This document shows positions 1-52,508 of a stretch of DNA of 64,000 nt, one piece after another. The DNA comes from Euglena gracilis (lineage: Eukaryota; Euglenida; Euglenophyceae; Euglenales). Under the pieces are notes generated by a model, which was not told the origin of the DNA, ran no database searches, and was given only the letters and a program-made list of their open reading frames with translations. Position 1 is the first letter of the stretch. Every line of letters starts with the position of its first letter. The stretch is from contig CP154957.1 of assembly GCA_039621445.1 (NCBI GenBank), forward strand, positions 20,786,607-20,850,606, in the 5' to 3' direction. Made by a program: the position numbers and the translations under genes.

Positions 1-594
1 CTTGGCGAACTTACCCCCCAGATCTAGTCTCGTCAAAAGATTACCGCCACGACCGGCTGCCTTTTGTTTTGATTTGTTTTTATGGAATATATGGGGGTTT
101 GCAACCCATGGGGTACAGCACGCCGGTGGGCCCGGTGGTGCATTTATGCTCGGGTGTTGTATGCAACACCCGAGCAACAACTCGCCTGCGTTGCTGTCCG
201 TACAGAGAGAGCTGGAACATATTTTTGGGTTCGTTCCATGACTGTTTTGTCTTTCCGCACGTACCTCAATTCCATTGTTTTTTTTGTACATCGTGCAGAC
301 CGTGAGGGACCTCCAATTGTGGGCTCCTCGGCTTCTCAATTCCCCAAATTCCTTGCTTTCTTTGCCTCTGTCGCAACAAAAACCATGGACGAGAAGGCTC
401 GGGATGGCAGGGGGATTCATCCAGCACCGTTCTCACTGAGGAGGAATTGATAACAGTGGTGTCCACGTTTGAGGAAAATCACAAAATGGCAGTCCAACGT
501 TGGAGCACACTGTGCCTTGGTTTTTCAATTACGTCCAGGGCAGAGGTGCTGAAAAGGTGGATGTTGGAAAGTTTCTGATACAAAAACTGTGTCC

Positions 595-694
595 AGAACG
601 CCGGTTCGGGCGTGAAGCCGTGTTCCAGAACGCCGGTTCGGGCTGCCGCCCGAACCGGTGTTCTGGAACACGGCTTCACGCCCGAACCGGCGTT
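595..694. repeat. near-perfect inverted repeat with nested CCGGTTCGGG units
   Basis: Arms of about 47 bases (595-641 and 648-694) pair almost perfectly around a short centre. Each arm itself holds two copies of a CCAGAACGCCGGTTCGGG-like unit. The same unit builds a second hairpin at 1564-1641. Confidence 0.85.
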
Positions 695-834
695 CAAGGA
701 ATCACGGCCAATTTCGCCCTAAATACCCAGTTTCTGAACATTTTTGGGCATTTTTGGGATCCTTTGGGCTCATGGCCATGTCGATCGGCCGATTGAAGTT
801 TCCATCCATCTGATGCCATGTTACCCATCAATCG

Positions 835-1290
835 AAAGGTTTTTTTTTTCAGAATTTCGATTTGGAAAATTTGGTTGGACCACCCCTAGGTTTTTTCAGA
901 TTTGCAATGCCGAAATTTCGGTTGGACCCCCCTGGTTTTCTTTCAGAATTATGGTTGGGATTTGATCCCCCTTTTTTTCAGAATTCCGGTTCAGAAATTT
1001 TGGCTGGGTTTCTTCACAAATACGGTTGAAAAATTTCACTGGAACCCCCCCTAGGTTTTTCAGAATTACGGCTGGGAAATTTTGGCTGGACCCCCCCGGG
1101 AATTTCTCAAAATTGTTGGGAAATGTTAATTACAATTGGGAAATTTTGGCCCCCCTGGGTGTTTTCAGAATTGCGATTGGAAAATTTTGGTTGGACCCTC
1201 CCCTGGGTTTTTCAGAATTATGGTTAGGAAATTTTAGCTGGACCCCTTGGGTTTTTTCAGAATTACGATTTTTGGACCCTTTTCGCAAGT
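835..1290. repeat. degenerate tandem repeat, about 50-65-base unit
   Basis: About eight copies of TTTTCAGAATTxCGGTTGG, then a GAAATTTTGGxTGGACCCCCC-like segment, follow each other with much drift. Confidence 0.75.
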
Positions 1291-1563
1291 TCTAAAATCC
1301 ACTGTTCACCTGCCATGTTGCCCCTTGATCAATAGCCCTTCTCAAGGGCTTTCAGCAGATGGCCTTAGATTTCAGCCCTGCTGCATGGTATTCTATTTCT
1401 GAAATTCCCCAGGTTTGGCCAAATGGAAATTGTTGCACAAAATACCCCAATTTCTGGCCAAATACCCCCAAAAAGTGCTCAGATATGATTGCCTCATGTC
1501 TACAAAACCATTTTGGACACTTTTTGGCACTTTTCATTTTTGGTCCCCAGGACGCCGTTTTCC

Positions 1564-1641
1564 CGCCCGAACCGGCATTCTGGACACCGGTTCGGCGCAG
1601 AAATTTCTGCGCCGAACCGGCGTCCAGAACGCCGGTTCGGG
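1564..1641. repeat. inverted repeat centred on CAGAAATTTCTG
   Basis: Arms 1564-1602 and 1604-1641 are complementary with few mismatches. Both contain the GCCCGAACCGG unit also seen at 595-694. The centre reads GCGCAGAAATTTCTGCGC. Confidence 0.8.
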
Positions 1642-1904
1642 CGTGAAGCCAGAGCCCCAATACACGGTTTCAAACCTCGTATCATTGACAGACGTAAGGC
1701 CTACGAGGTCGTTGTCGGGTCAATGAAGAACCATCAACCCAAACTTCCAGCCACAGACAAGCAACTCCTGGCCAACCTTGTTATCACCGGGGACAATCCG
1801 CCAATTTGTCCGGTGCGAGCCATTGAGTCATTGAGTCATTGAGCCATTCTGGTTTTGTTTGCCAACATCTTATAAAACATTTTTTAATTTGTAACATGGT
1901 ACAA

Positions 1905-2165
1905 TCCAAATGTACCGTGTTTGTAACACGTAAACATATTGTATGGAAAGTGTGTTTACTCTGATCTTGAACACGTGTACATTGTAGGAAAACGTGTTAC
2001 TCTTTTTCGTAACACGTGTCCATTGGGCGGAAAGCGTGTTTACCCCAATCTTGAACACGTGTACATTCAAAACGTGTTACAAACACGTACACATCACCAC
2101 TGTACACGTGGACTGAACACGGTTTTCACGGCCGGTGTACATCGTGGACTTAACACGGTTTCAAG
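1905..2165. repeat. cluster of AACACGTGT-type palindromes
   Basis: At least eight copies or halves of (A)ACACGTGT / CGTGTTAC occur in 260 bases, alternating with TACATT and CGTGTT. CACGTG is also the core of many bHLH/bZIP sites, but the density looks like a decayed repeat more than a promoter. Confidence 0.6.
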
Positions 2166-3091
2166 TTTTCCATGACTTTGGTTCTATGAGCATAGCAGAA
2201 AGTGTTTACAGTTTTGCGTGTGAAAACATGCACGTCTCACAGTTTTACACGGCAAAACATTTTACAGTCACGGGCATGGGTATGTCCCCATGGGCACGCA
2301 TAATTGTTAAAGGGTTTTCCACGAAGGGTAACCAGTTAAATGGTTTTAATATCACTCTTTTTCCTGATGGGCTGCGGTACCCTTCAGGGGGTTTCGTAAA
2401 AATGGTGGATTTGCTCGAAAGCACCCATCTCAAAGAGAATAAGTGTGAATTCGGCCACCTAAGCGGGGGCATTGGGGGCTTTTTACTTAGGGGGACAATG
2501 TGCCTTTTTGAACATCTTGTTTTGCAGGTTTGTAGGATGCCTTTCCATCGGCAGAAAATCACCCTTGCAGACCCCGCCGACACATTCACCTCTCCCATGT
2601 CGGCCAGAGACTTGGAGAGTACTGCTCTTGATGGCATGCAGGGCTTGCAGGAGATCTCATCAGATTTTTGGGATTTTTTTTTGCGAGCAGCATTTACCCC
2701 CCCCCCTTTCTGACCTGCAGCCCGATCAGACAACATGGGGGGGGGACAATGAGAGCGTACCCAAAAAAATTTCATTGGGGCCAGCAAAAAAACCTGTGTT
2801 GGCCGGGGCCCAGGGACAATAAAGGGGGGGTGGCGTGGCATGTGGAAACCTTGGAATTGTGCATATTTATTTACAGTGTTTCTTAAGGTGGACTCCACCA
2901 TTCTCCAGGGTGGGGGGCCTTTCCAGCCAGCAGCTCTAGCTGTTGACCCCCCCACCGCAGGTTCAAGTGGTTGTAAAGTTTTCGCAGCTCAGCAAAGCCA
3001 GGCTGAACCAATTTCTTTGAACAGGGGCCAAAAGTGGCCCCTTTTTTGAGGTTTTTGAGAGCCACTTTTTTTGGGGGGGGTTCACCTAGAT

Positions 3092-3118
3092 GTTTTTTTT
3101 TTTTTTTTTTTTTTTTTT
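3092..3118. repeat. poly-T run
   Basis: An uninterrupted run of about 27 T precedes AGCC. It could be the A-tail of a retro-inserted minus-strand sequence, but no element was recognised next to it. Confidence 0.6.
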
Positions 3119-4527
3119 AGCCATGAATACAAAGCAGGTACATTGGACTATTCAGATGGTGGCAAGAGTGACAAAGCACCCACACCTTTTTTCCCCAAAT
3201 AACTCCACCCTGTACCAACCTTTTTATTTTATCGAGCGATTTTTATTTGTGTCCATTTTCTGAATTCGACAAATGCATTTTTGTGAGTCACATGCCAGTA
3301 TCTACACCATTTTGCCTTTCCCCTTAGCCAAATTCAGCAAGACCACAGAAAAGGGTGAAAAAATGTCTTTCAACGATTTCCACCCTCATTTTTTTCGTTG
3401 AGGAAATCACATGTTCCCAGTGGATTGGCTTGGATGGATGGCTTCGGTGGATGGATTAAGAATTATTGCAGCTTTTGACAAATCTGTGGAGAAGCACCTT
3501 TTTTGTGCCAGGAGGTCAACCGTTTTGACCACTCACCTCTGACCTGGAGCTTCGGAGAAACTGTTTCCTGCCCGTATTCAAAGGTCCTGCTCAGGGCGTT
3601 GGTTCACTTCCCACAAAGACCAATGGGAAGTGAAGAAGTGGAAGGAAAATAGTTTAAAAATGTGGTGCTTTCTCGTACCCTGACCCCCCTCCCCCGGTCT
3701 GACCAAAACCCTACTGGATTTTGGCTCTTTATGCTTGTTTTTGTGTGCCAGCCGGGTCCCCCGGAAGTCGGTAGACCCCCACGGTCCAGCCAGCATCCCC
3801 CCCCCCCCAGCCAGCACCCCCTGGGTCCTGAGAAACTTCCCTGCTTGTGTAGGCTTGAATGTGGAGTGCAAAAACCTGAGTCCTGGAATGGACAGCACAC
3901 TCAACAGCACAGTATTTCTCACTTTCACCGAAAAGCTGCCAGATGGGAAAAACATCCCAGGCCGATAAACTTGAAAACCCACCCTGGGGGGTTGGGGCCA
4001 GGCAGGGGTAAATAAATATGCGAGTGGGAAAGTCCCGATGAGGACAGGTCAGTGATGGGGTTGGTCGAATGCAATCTGCCAGGCACAGGTGACTGCTGGG
4101 GAAAATAGCACCAGGTTGTAAAACAACCCCCTTGGCTGGCTGGAAAAAGGAAATGGGGACAAACTGGAAAAATGCCCCAAAATCAACAAATCATACAAAG
4201 ATGACACCATTCCCCTCCTTATTTGACTCTCCCCGTAATTGAGCACGGGCATGGGGAAATTTTTTTTTTAGGCACCGAAGGTGCCGAAAGTTTTTTTCAT
4301 CCTCTCTCAAAGCCATTTCCAACCCCTTATTTGACCCCCCCCCTATTTGAGCATTTGGGGGGTCTTTTGGCCCGTGGGTGTGCTCAAATGAGGGGGAAGA
4401 GTGGTACCCTATTTCACCCAACTTTGGCCTATTTTTTTTAGGTTAAAAGCAGCCATTTTTTTTTTGTCTTGGGCTGCCAGACAGGCAGCTGAGCAGAATT
4501 GCTGGGGGGGGGAAGGGAGAGGGCCAG

Positions 4528-4816
4528 GGCTTTTGCTTAGTCGGGTGCCGACCCCACAGGAGGGGTACTATGGGCAGGCACCCTGTAGCACCCATCTGAC
4601 CCCCCCCCTGGGGGGGTATGGTTTTCGGGGGGTGCCTGCCCATAGCAGGCACCCCCCTCCGACCCCTGCGCCAAAGGTGCCGGGGGCCCGGAAAAGGCCA
4701 TTTTCAATGAGAATTTTCTGGCCCCCCCGACCCCCCCAGGGGGGTGTGCCTGCTAGGGGCAGGCACCCTATAGCACCCACCCACCCCCCTCCCCCCCCGG
4801 TCGGTAAGCACAAGCA
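4528..4816. mobile_element. short TIR element, copy 1 (GCTTxTGCTTAGTCGGG ends)
   Basis: The left end GCTTTTGCTTAGTCGGGTGC and the right end CGGTCGGTAAGCACAAGC are inverted copies. Inside are mirrored GGGGCAGGCACC / GGTGCCTGCCC boxes and C-run/G-run pairs. A related copy lies at 5535-5817. No coding frame is seen. Confidence 0.65.
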
Positions 4817-5534
4817 TGGAGAGGACAGGGTTGGGAAAAAAACGGCTCACCGGCTGAACACCTTTTCCTCCTCTGGATGACACAACACCCTGGTTTTAAA
4901 ATATTTTCCAGTCTATTGTCCCACAATGCAGCAAACCAGCAAACATATTTGAGGAAGTTACATGAAAGCGTCGTTGGAATCCTGAATTATGTCCTTTGAG
5001 TATTCAGTAACCCTTCATCTTTGTTCCAGCCTTCAAAGTGTGAAAAAAGGGTTGGAGTCAAGTATGCACATCGAGCTCATCTCCGAGGTTGCAAACAGGA
5101 AACTGGTGGCGACTGGCTGGAAGTGTTTTTCAATCGAAGAAGCATGTCAGCTCCACACTCATAATTGGCCCAAATCACTGAATTTGTATTTGTAATCCCA
5201 CCCCACAAGGGAAAAAAAGCAATGAAAAAAAGGGAACAAAAGGACAAGATGTTCAGAAAATTATACTGTGAACGGAATAAATCAGTGGAAGATTGCACGA
5301 AAACAACTCTCATATTTGTACCCCACTCCACATGTACATTTCCAATAAAATTGCCTGCACTTTGTGTCGAAATGTTGCACTCAACATCAAAACCGAACAC
5401 ACCCTCTGTCAACAATGTGTGCGCTTTGAACCAAAAAAAGTTTGAATTTTGTGAAATTCGCATTTGGCTTGGCTATTTTTGCACAGCTGTTCTTTTTAAC
5501 TAAAGACAAACATCTCAGATGACGTATTGGGTGC

Positions 5535-5817
5535 AGGCTTGTGCTTAGTCGGGTGCCTACCCCACGGGGGAGGGGTGCTAGGGGCAGGCACTCCATAGCA
5601 CCCGATCCGACCCCCCCGGGGGGGGGTAGGGTTTGGGGGGTGCTGCCCCTAGCAGGCACCCCCCTCCGACCCCGGCGCCGAAGGTGCTGGGGGCCCGGAA
5701 AAGGCCATTTTCAATGAAAATTTTCTGGGTCCGGCCCGGACCCCTATCCCGGGGGGGTGTGCCTGCTAGGGGCAGGTACCCTATAGCACCCCCCCCCCGG
5801 TTGGTCAGCACAAGCCT
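5535..5817. mobile_element. short TIR element, copy 2 (AGGCTTGTGCT ends)
   Basis: The left end starts AGGCTTGTGCTTAGTC and the right end stops AGCACAAGCCT, an 11-base perfect TIR. The interior is closely related to 4528-4816, including GGCCCGGAAAAGGCCATTTTC. A diverged relative of the interior is near 20030-20170. Confidence 0.7.
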
Positions 5818-5835
5818 GATTGGGTGTCATAAGCA

Positions 5836-6264
5836 TTGGATGATACTTGCGACGCTCTAGAAGTCGAAGAGGCATCTACACAAGGGAAACGAAGAGACAC
5901 CATACGGGCAAAAAAAGGCAAATACCCATCTCCCTTCCCCCAGTGGGTAATCGGCCAACTGCACCCCCCCCATGCGCCATTCCTGGCGCCATTCAATGAC
6001 GCAGGGGACTCATCTTCCTCTTCTGAAGAACTCTCAGCGACCACTTTGGATGGCCCTGCTTCTTCCTTAACCCCCAGGGATCCTGGCAGGCTGTTCCCTT
6101 CTGCAAATGTATGTCCCTCTTCTACAGCCAAAATTCCAAATTTTCCATTTGGATCCCTCCTCCGTTGGAGCCCAAGGGTGCTCGCCAAGATAGTTGCCCA
6201 CCCACCCCCAGGGATAGATGGGAAGCTCTTCGGTTTTATGGAGTCCAGGCCCCCCCGCCTGTAG
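5836..6264 (+). other. unassigned open frame, possible gene fragment
   Basis: This frame opens with MDDTCDALEVEEAS, contains a Ser-rich patch (GDSSSSSEELSA) and runs 142 codons. The first 80 codons look more protein-like than the surrounding frames, but no family is recognised and the opposite strand is also open. It could be a relic of a mobile-element protein or chance. Confidence 0.15.
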
Positions 6265-6665
6265 GGGGTCTGGACCCCCCCCAGATTCGGAGGGGTGTCC
6301 GGACCCCACCACCCCCCTCCTGGCAGGTTCCAAAATGGCGAAAAAATTCTTCCGGCACTGTCCGCTGGAAAATGGAAGAAATAAGTTTTCCCTCATTTTT
6401 GAGCATATTCCATTTTTTTTGATGATTTGGTGTTTTTCACATGAAAAATGTCAAAAAAATAAAAAATGGGCATTTTTTGGGATTTATTTATTAATTTTAA
6501 AAGAAAACTCAGGGATTTTTCGACAATTTTGGTCTGCATTCTGGCCTTTTGCCATCCATAAAACCAAAAGTTTTCCCGGCCTCCTTCAATGTCAAGATAA
6601 GAGGGGAGGTCCGACCCCCCCACCATGTTGGGAAGAGGTCCGGACCCTCCCCTCAAGGCTCCATG
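6230..6665. repeat. dispersed repeat with GGTCCGGACCCC boxes
   Basis: GGTCTGGACCCCCC and GTCCGGACCCC boxes, then CCAAAATGGCGAAAAAATTC, then a closing GAGGTCCGGACCC box. The same order (GGTCCGGACC box, CCAAAAATAGCAGAAAATTT, CTTCCGG) recurs at 30170-30500, so this is a repeat family and not a gene. Confidence 0.6.
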
Positions 6666-7287
6666 CATCCCTGAACACCCTGTGAGACATTTGGAATCCC
6701 ATCGTTCCACCCAGCGACCAAAAACAACAAATGCGCTCATGTTGGACAGCAACTTTCTTCACTGCGCGAAAGGCCCTCTTTCCATGAACTGATGATGAAG
6801 CATCTTGGACAATGCTCCCCCATTCAAACTTCAACTGGAAGTGTGTTTTTTGGAAAGGCCATGTGGCTCGACCTCAGTCGATCTGCCATGCTGGGTGGGG
6901 AAGACAGGGTTCAGGGACAGGCTTGTTTTAACGAAGTCCCCAGGGTGGGTTGGTGAGGACCGAGCCCCACGCGAGGTCTCGCGTCCAGTGGCAGAGTGCG
7001 GGTCCTGCCAAAAATTTCTGGCAAAAAGCCTTTTCTTTTAAGGTGAAACAGAACAGATTTGGCATCAAACACCAGACTTTTGAGGAAAGATGAACCATGC
7101 CTGGGTTTGTTGTTTTTTTTTTGTTGGCAACCCCCTCCCTTTGGGATCCCAACGGGTCCCATGCTAAACCCAGTAGGTGGGCCCCCTCCCCCTGAGGTGT
7201 TTTTCAAAAGCAGCCTGGTTGGGCAGCAGCCTGGCCGCAGCGGTGGGACTGGGCCTCAAAGTCGCGACGGCCGAGGTTGCCATTGAG

Positions 7288-47777
<40,490 letters not shown>

Positions 47778-50700
47778 GTCCCCCCAACTGCCCCTTCCTT
47801 TCCACAAATCAACCGCGATGTGATGGGCTGGCTGGGCGCTCAAAAAGTCAGAAGACACATATGCATGTGTGGCTTGTGCACGAATGAATTCATTTATTGT
47901 GGTGCATTTTATGAGAGAACTGTGTAGGCAGCAATTGCAAAATTGCCAGACTTGAGGGTTGTGAATTTGTGAGTGGACACAAATTGTCTTGTTGCTTGTT
48001 GCGGACTGGCGCCTTTTGGTGGGCGAAAAGTGCCTTTTTCTCGGACCCTGTCCCAGTCATATTGGACTGTTGTGTGGGCAACGCCAGGCATCCCTTAGCA
48101 GTGCTTCCGTGCACTATGCAAATGCACCATGCTAACCTGCCCCCCCCCCCTCCCCGCCCTCCCTGTGACCATGGGCATGGGACCGGTGCATTCCTCGTCC
48201 GCCTCCCACCCTGCCCCCCCGCCTGGCGCTTCTGTGGTAGCACTCTGTTGGCTGGCCTGGATGGTTTGGCTGGGCTGACTGTCACTCCTGGCTCCTTCCG
48301 GTGCTGCCTGCATTGCGTTTCTCATCTGCATTTCTGATGTTTCCAAAAGTCACCCATGGCACAGCCACATCGACTGGTACATTCCGACCCAAGGTCCGCC
48401 TCACCCAGGTTGCCTGACTCCCCGGGAGAGTGCGGGTTCCATACATGCCATCTGGCTCCTATTTGTGTCACGGCACTTGTGAGACATCACACAAACGTGG
48501 GACCCCATTTCCTACCACCTCCTCCTCAATCTCATCCAATACCCTATCACTGAAGGTTAGGGTAAGGGTCAGGGTCAGGGTTAAGCCAAAAACTCGCCCC
48601 CCCCAATGAGATCCCACAAAATAAGACCCCCGGACGATTTCATCAAAGATTCAAAAAAATGCGCCCCTGAAACAAAGAAAATGCCCCAAAATGGGATTTT
48701 TGGTCTTTTTTTGTGATTCCCCCCATTTTGCACATGTTATAATTGGCATCTTTTGAGACAATCTTTGCTCCTTTTTGGACCTCAGGAATGCTTTTTTTAG
48801 CAAGTTTTTCCGCAAAAAAATCGAAAAAGTAGACCCCCAGACCTCCTTTGGGGTTTTCAGCAACAGGCCCAAAAAGTCGACCCAAGGTCTTACTGGGGGT
48901 TTTAACCGAACCCATAGCCAGTCGGGCACCCTCCTCTATATACTCTTGCTTTTAATTCAAGATGTTCCCATCCCACATCACCCCCCCCCCCCGACCCAAC
49001 CTCCCCCACCCTCACCAGGTTCGCACCATTTATGGCCCTTGCCATCGTTTACAAGCTGGAATAGTGGACCCCACCCTTCTCCAGCCAGCAATCTTTTTCC
49101 AACGTGGGACCCCCCCATCGACGTCCGCCAACCTTCGGGCAGCTGGATGGTGACGATTTTTTTTTTGCCTTGGAGGGTTCAAAAATGGGACAATGAGCAA
49201 AAAATGGGTCAAAAGTGGGTCGTCCAGCTCAAATTTTTGGTAAAAATTGATTTTTTTTGGCCTAAATAGCAGTTTTTGGGGGGTGTTTTTTTTTGCCAGC
49301 TTTGATTTTTTTTTCGTACCCTGTTCCACCCCGGCTCGGGCTGGTTTTCAGCCAGGGGGGACCCCACAGCAGCCTTTTTCCGGCCAGCCCACCCTTTCTA
49401 GCCTCTGAGCTCTCCGGGGGGTCCTTACGCAACGCCTTGGCTCCTACCTCACTGGAGCTCCAGCCAGTAGACCCAGAGGGACGCCCACACTGTCTATCTT
49501 TGTGCCCCAGTCAGCCAAGCAGTCACCTTCTCTGAGAACCGTGACGGCGCCATTCAACCGTATGCGTATCCATGTGGTGATCAGCCACCATTTGACGTTG
49601 CTGTGTGTGTGGGGAGGGAGGTCAGTGGATTGGGCTGCGCTGGAAGCCGGCTGTCTGGCACTCCGGGCTGAATGCGCTCCTGTTGACTCCTGACTCCGTT
49701 GGGTCCCTACAGTTGCATGCAAGAACCGCTGCAGAATGTTTTGCTAGAAAACAGCTGTCCTTCGTCCTGTTCACGTGGTCCTGGAAATAAATAGGAAGGG
49801 GGGGGGCACAATGACGTTGGTGAGGATGACTGATGTTTTAACTGCAAAAGAAAATCAGTTTTCTGGGGAAATTGCAGCTTCAAAAAAGTCCCAAACTCTC
49901 ATTCTTCATCACCAGGGTGTGGGGCTTTGAAGGTTTAACTGGGTTTTTTCCTGGCCCTTATAGTTGATGGGGTCTCACAAGAAAACGTGCCTGTCCCAGG
50001 GGGATGAATCGACACAGGAGGCTTTCAAAAAATATTCATTGGGGGGAAACTGTGGGAATTAAAAAAAAACTGCCGAGGCCAAGCAGCTTATCCTTGAGAA
50101 TTGCCAAATGACGACCCCTCACACATTAACCTCCGGGGGTTTAAGGTGGAGCACTGCCCACCTTTTGAAGGGATGACCCCCCCCCCACCGCTGTCGACCT
50201 GTAGCACCTCCCCAATAGGCAAATGGGCTGTGCACTCACTTGCAAGGGGGGGATTGCAAAAGAAAATTTTGAAAAAACATGCATATTTTGGGTCATTGGA
50301 TTTTGTTGAGCATTAACACACATTAAGAAACAATTTTGGTCCAAATAGGACTTTGAATGACATTGATAAATTTTGGACAATTTGCTTGCAACTTGAAGAT
50401 GAAATAGCAAGGAGGGGTTTGAGCAAAAGACAAGTTGAGTCTGCACCGTTTTGGGACGTTGCCATGTTGTTGCATGCATTATCGCTTTGAAAAAGCACCT
50501 CCTGCCTTCATTTGGGCAAGGAGAGACATTTTTTTGTTGACCGTTTGGTCTGAATAAGCAACCCATCGGCACATATGGTGAAACCGCAGATCGACTGAAG
50601 CCCAAATTTAAGCAACGGGTTGGGGGGGGGGGTTAGGCCCTGGACTCCTCCCATCCGACCTGCCGATTTTATTTTGTCTTCAGTGCGCAGAATTGGAAGA

Positions 50701-52508
50701 CGTTGAAAATCTGGAGCATTGAAACAAGGACCTGCGTTCTGTGTGGTTCATTCCTTGGTATCTGGAAAGTCAGAATATGTTGCAACTTTCAGTTTCTGCA
50801 GGTGTGTCATTGTGTGCGGCTGAGATGAGGGGAGCATTGCACAAGGATCGCCGCCCGAGAGCCGGCTGCCCCGTCGCCCCACGGTTACCGGGGTATCCCT
50901 GGGCACTGGAGTTGTTGGGGCGTCGATTCTGTGGCCGATGGTTGGCCCTCTCGCCCGCTTCCAACGAGTTCCGGCGCCAGTCCGCGCCAGAGTCAAACCA
51001 ACACGCATACTTTTGATTTCAATTTGTGTTTCGCGGAGGGGGTCAGGGTTCCATACAGGGATGGCATCCAGAGTTGGTGGGAGGTTTTCACCCCCACCCC
51101 TCATTGGGGGCGTCCAAACCCTCACTTGCTTGGGGGTCTGGACCGACCAAGGGGGGGGGGTACCCAGGGACCCCTCTTAATAACCCCCCCTAATAAGTGC
51201 GCAGTGCCCTGATTGTGCGAAGTACCCTAATTATCGTGCAAGGGTCAGAAACCCACTCCCTAAAAAGTGTGCACCCCCCCAAAGGAGAACACATCTCAGG
51301 TCAGAAAGCACACACAATTCTCAGAATTGTCCTTCTCAGACCAAATACTTCTCGTCCAAATCCAAATTTGACACATAATCACTTGGGGTCCGAAACGACG
51401 TCCTCAAAATGTGCCATGCATTTTTTAGGGGGGTTACAAGCCCACTTTTTCTTTCTGCGGGTGGCATTTTGGATATTTTTGCTCGAAAAGTACCCCCCCC
51501 CAAATGACATTTTTTTTGGTTTACCTCGGAAAATTTGGAGCTGCTGGGGGCCAGGAATTGGTCGCTTTGCCGCGCCACTGTTTAGGTGGGGGGGTGTTCC
51601 CCCCGCCCCCCCCCCCCCTCCTGGCCCGCAGGGGGGGGGGGGCGGACCCCCACCTGTCCTTATATCGAACCCTGGTCAGAGCCCCCCCCCCCACACGAGG
51701 CGGGTGGGCCATAGGCCCGAAGCAGGAGCCAATTCAGGGTTTTCTTCCAGTCCTTAGCAAGAGACCACGGTGGGCAGAGACCACACAGTAGTGGCGCAGT
51801 GGGCGTACCCATGGTTACAGTTTGGGTTACCTGCCCCCCCCCTTTGTCCACCGACCACCCCTATATACCGACCAATATATATGGTTGCAGTTTTGGGGGG
51901 GTGTACGACCACCCCCCCCCCCCGGTCAGGGGTTGCAGGTGACCACGAAAAATTTTTTACCTCTCACGTGTTGCTTTGGGATAGGAAGCGAGGTTTTTAC
52001 ATAGTGTCTGCAGTCTGAGTTGTCCATTTCCATTTTTGTTCCATTTCGTCATGTGTGTTGTACCACGGGATACCACCCATTCTGACCTCCATACTGAGAG
52101 GCAACCTCCACCGTTATGAAATTGCACCTTTTTTGGCTTTTGGTTTTATTTTGGCCCCCAGTGGTACGACCACCCCCCAGTCGGGGGCTGCAGGTTGGGG
52201 GGGGTGTACGACCACCCCCCCTGGTCGGGGGTTGCAGGAACCCGGTCGGTGGACAACGGGGGGGGGGGGCGGGTACGTTATTGTTTGGATTATTGTCAGG
52301 GCTAGGGTTAGAGCTGAATCCATCCAGACCAACAGAAGCAACCGGCAGCTGGCTCAGCCCAAGTCCTCCTTCCAGGGGGGGGGGCAAGCACACAATTTTG
52401 GGGGTTTTATTCAGATGCATATTTTTTGAATCATCATGTTCCCAAAGTCGTTTTATTGCCCTTCCTTCACCCAAAATTGAAGTTCGTTTTGACATCCCTG
52501 TGTTTTTT
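47778..52508. other. intergenic region downstream of the ABCC gene
   Basis: No gene is recognised on either strand. There are C/G homopolymers, a GGGTAAGGGTCAGGGTCAGGG tract near 48560, dispersed repeat pieces (48600-48920, 49310-49400) and CGACCACCCCCC / GGTCGGGGGTTGCAGG boxes at 51880-52250. The last are also present at 22320-22400 and 23940-24020. The 3' UTR of the transporter must begin here, but no polyadenylation signal can be picked with confidence. Confidence 0.5.

Larger units (their letters stand above)
1..7176. other. intergenic or far-upstream region, no gene recognised
   Basis: I see no exon with family resemblance on either strand. The sequence is a patchwork of inverted repeats, degenerate tandem repeats, C-run/G-run hairpins and short TIR elements, given separately. 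Several open frames exist (for example 2135-2713 and 5836-6264 on +), but none has a recognisable domain or clear coding bias. Between the listed repeats (2170-4527 and 2900-3600 in particular) I find only homopolymer runs and unremarkable sequence. Confidence 0.5.

Noticed and set aside
1489-1842. 117-codon + strand frame ending ITGDNPPICPVRAIESLSH
   Set aside because: The second half looks protein-like, but the first half is the 1564-1641 hairpin and no family is recognised; too weak to list as a gene.
2135-2713. 192-codon + strand frame
   Set aside because: It starts inside the CACGTG repeat cluster and has no recognisable domain; the 236-codon minus frame over the same bases argues for chance.
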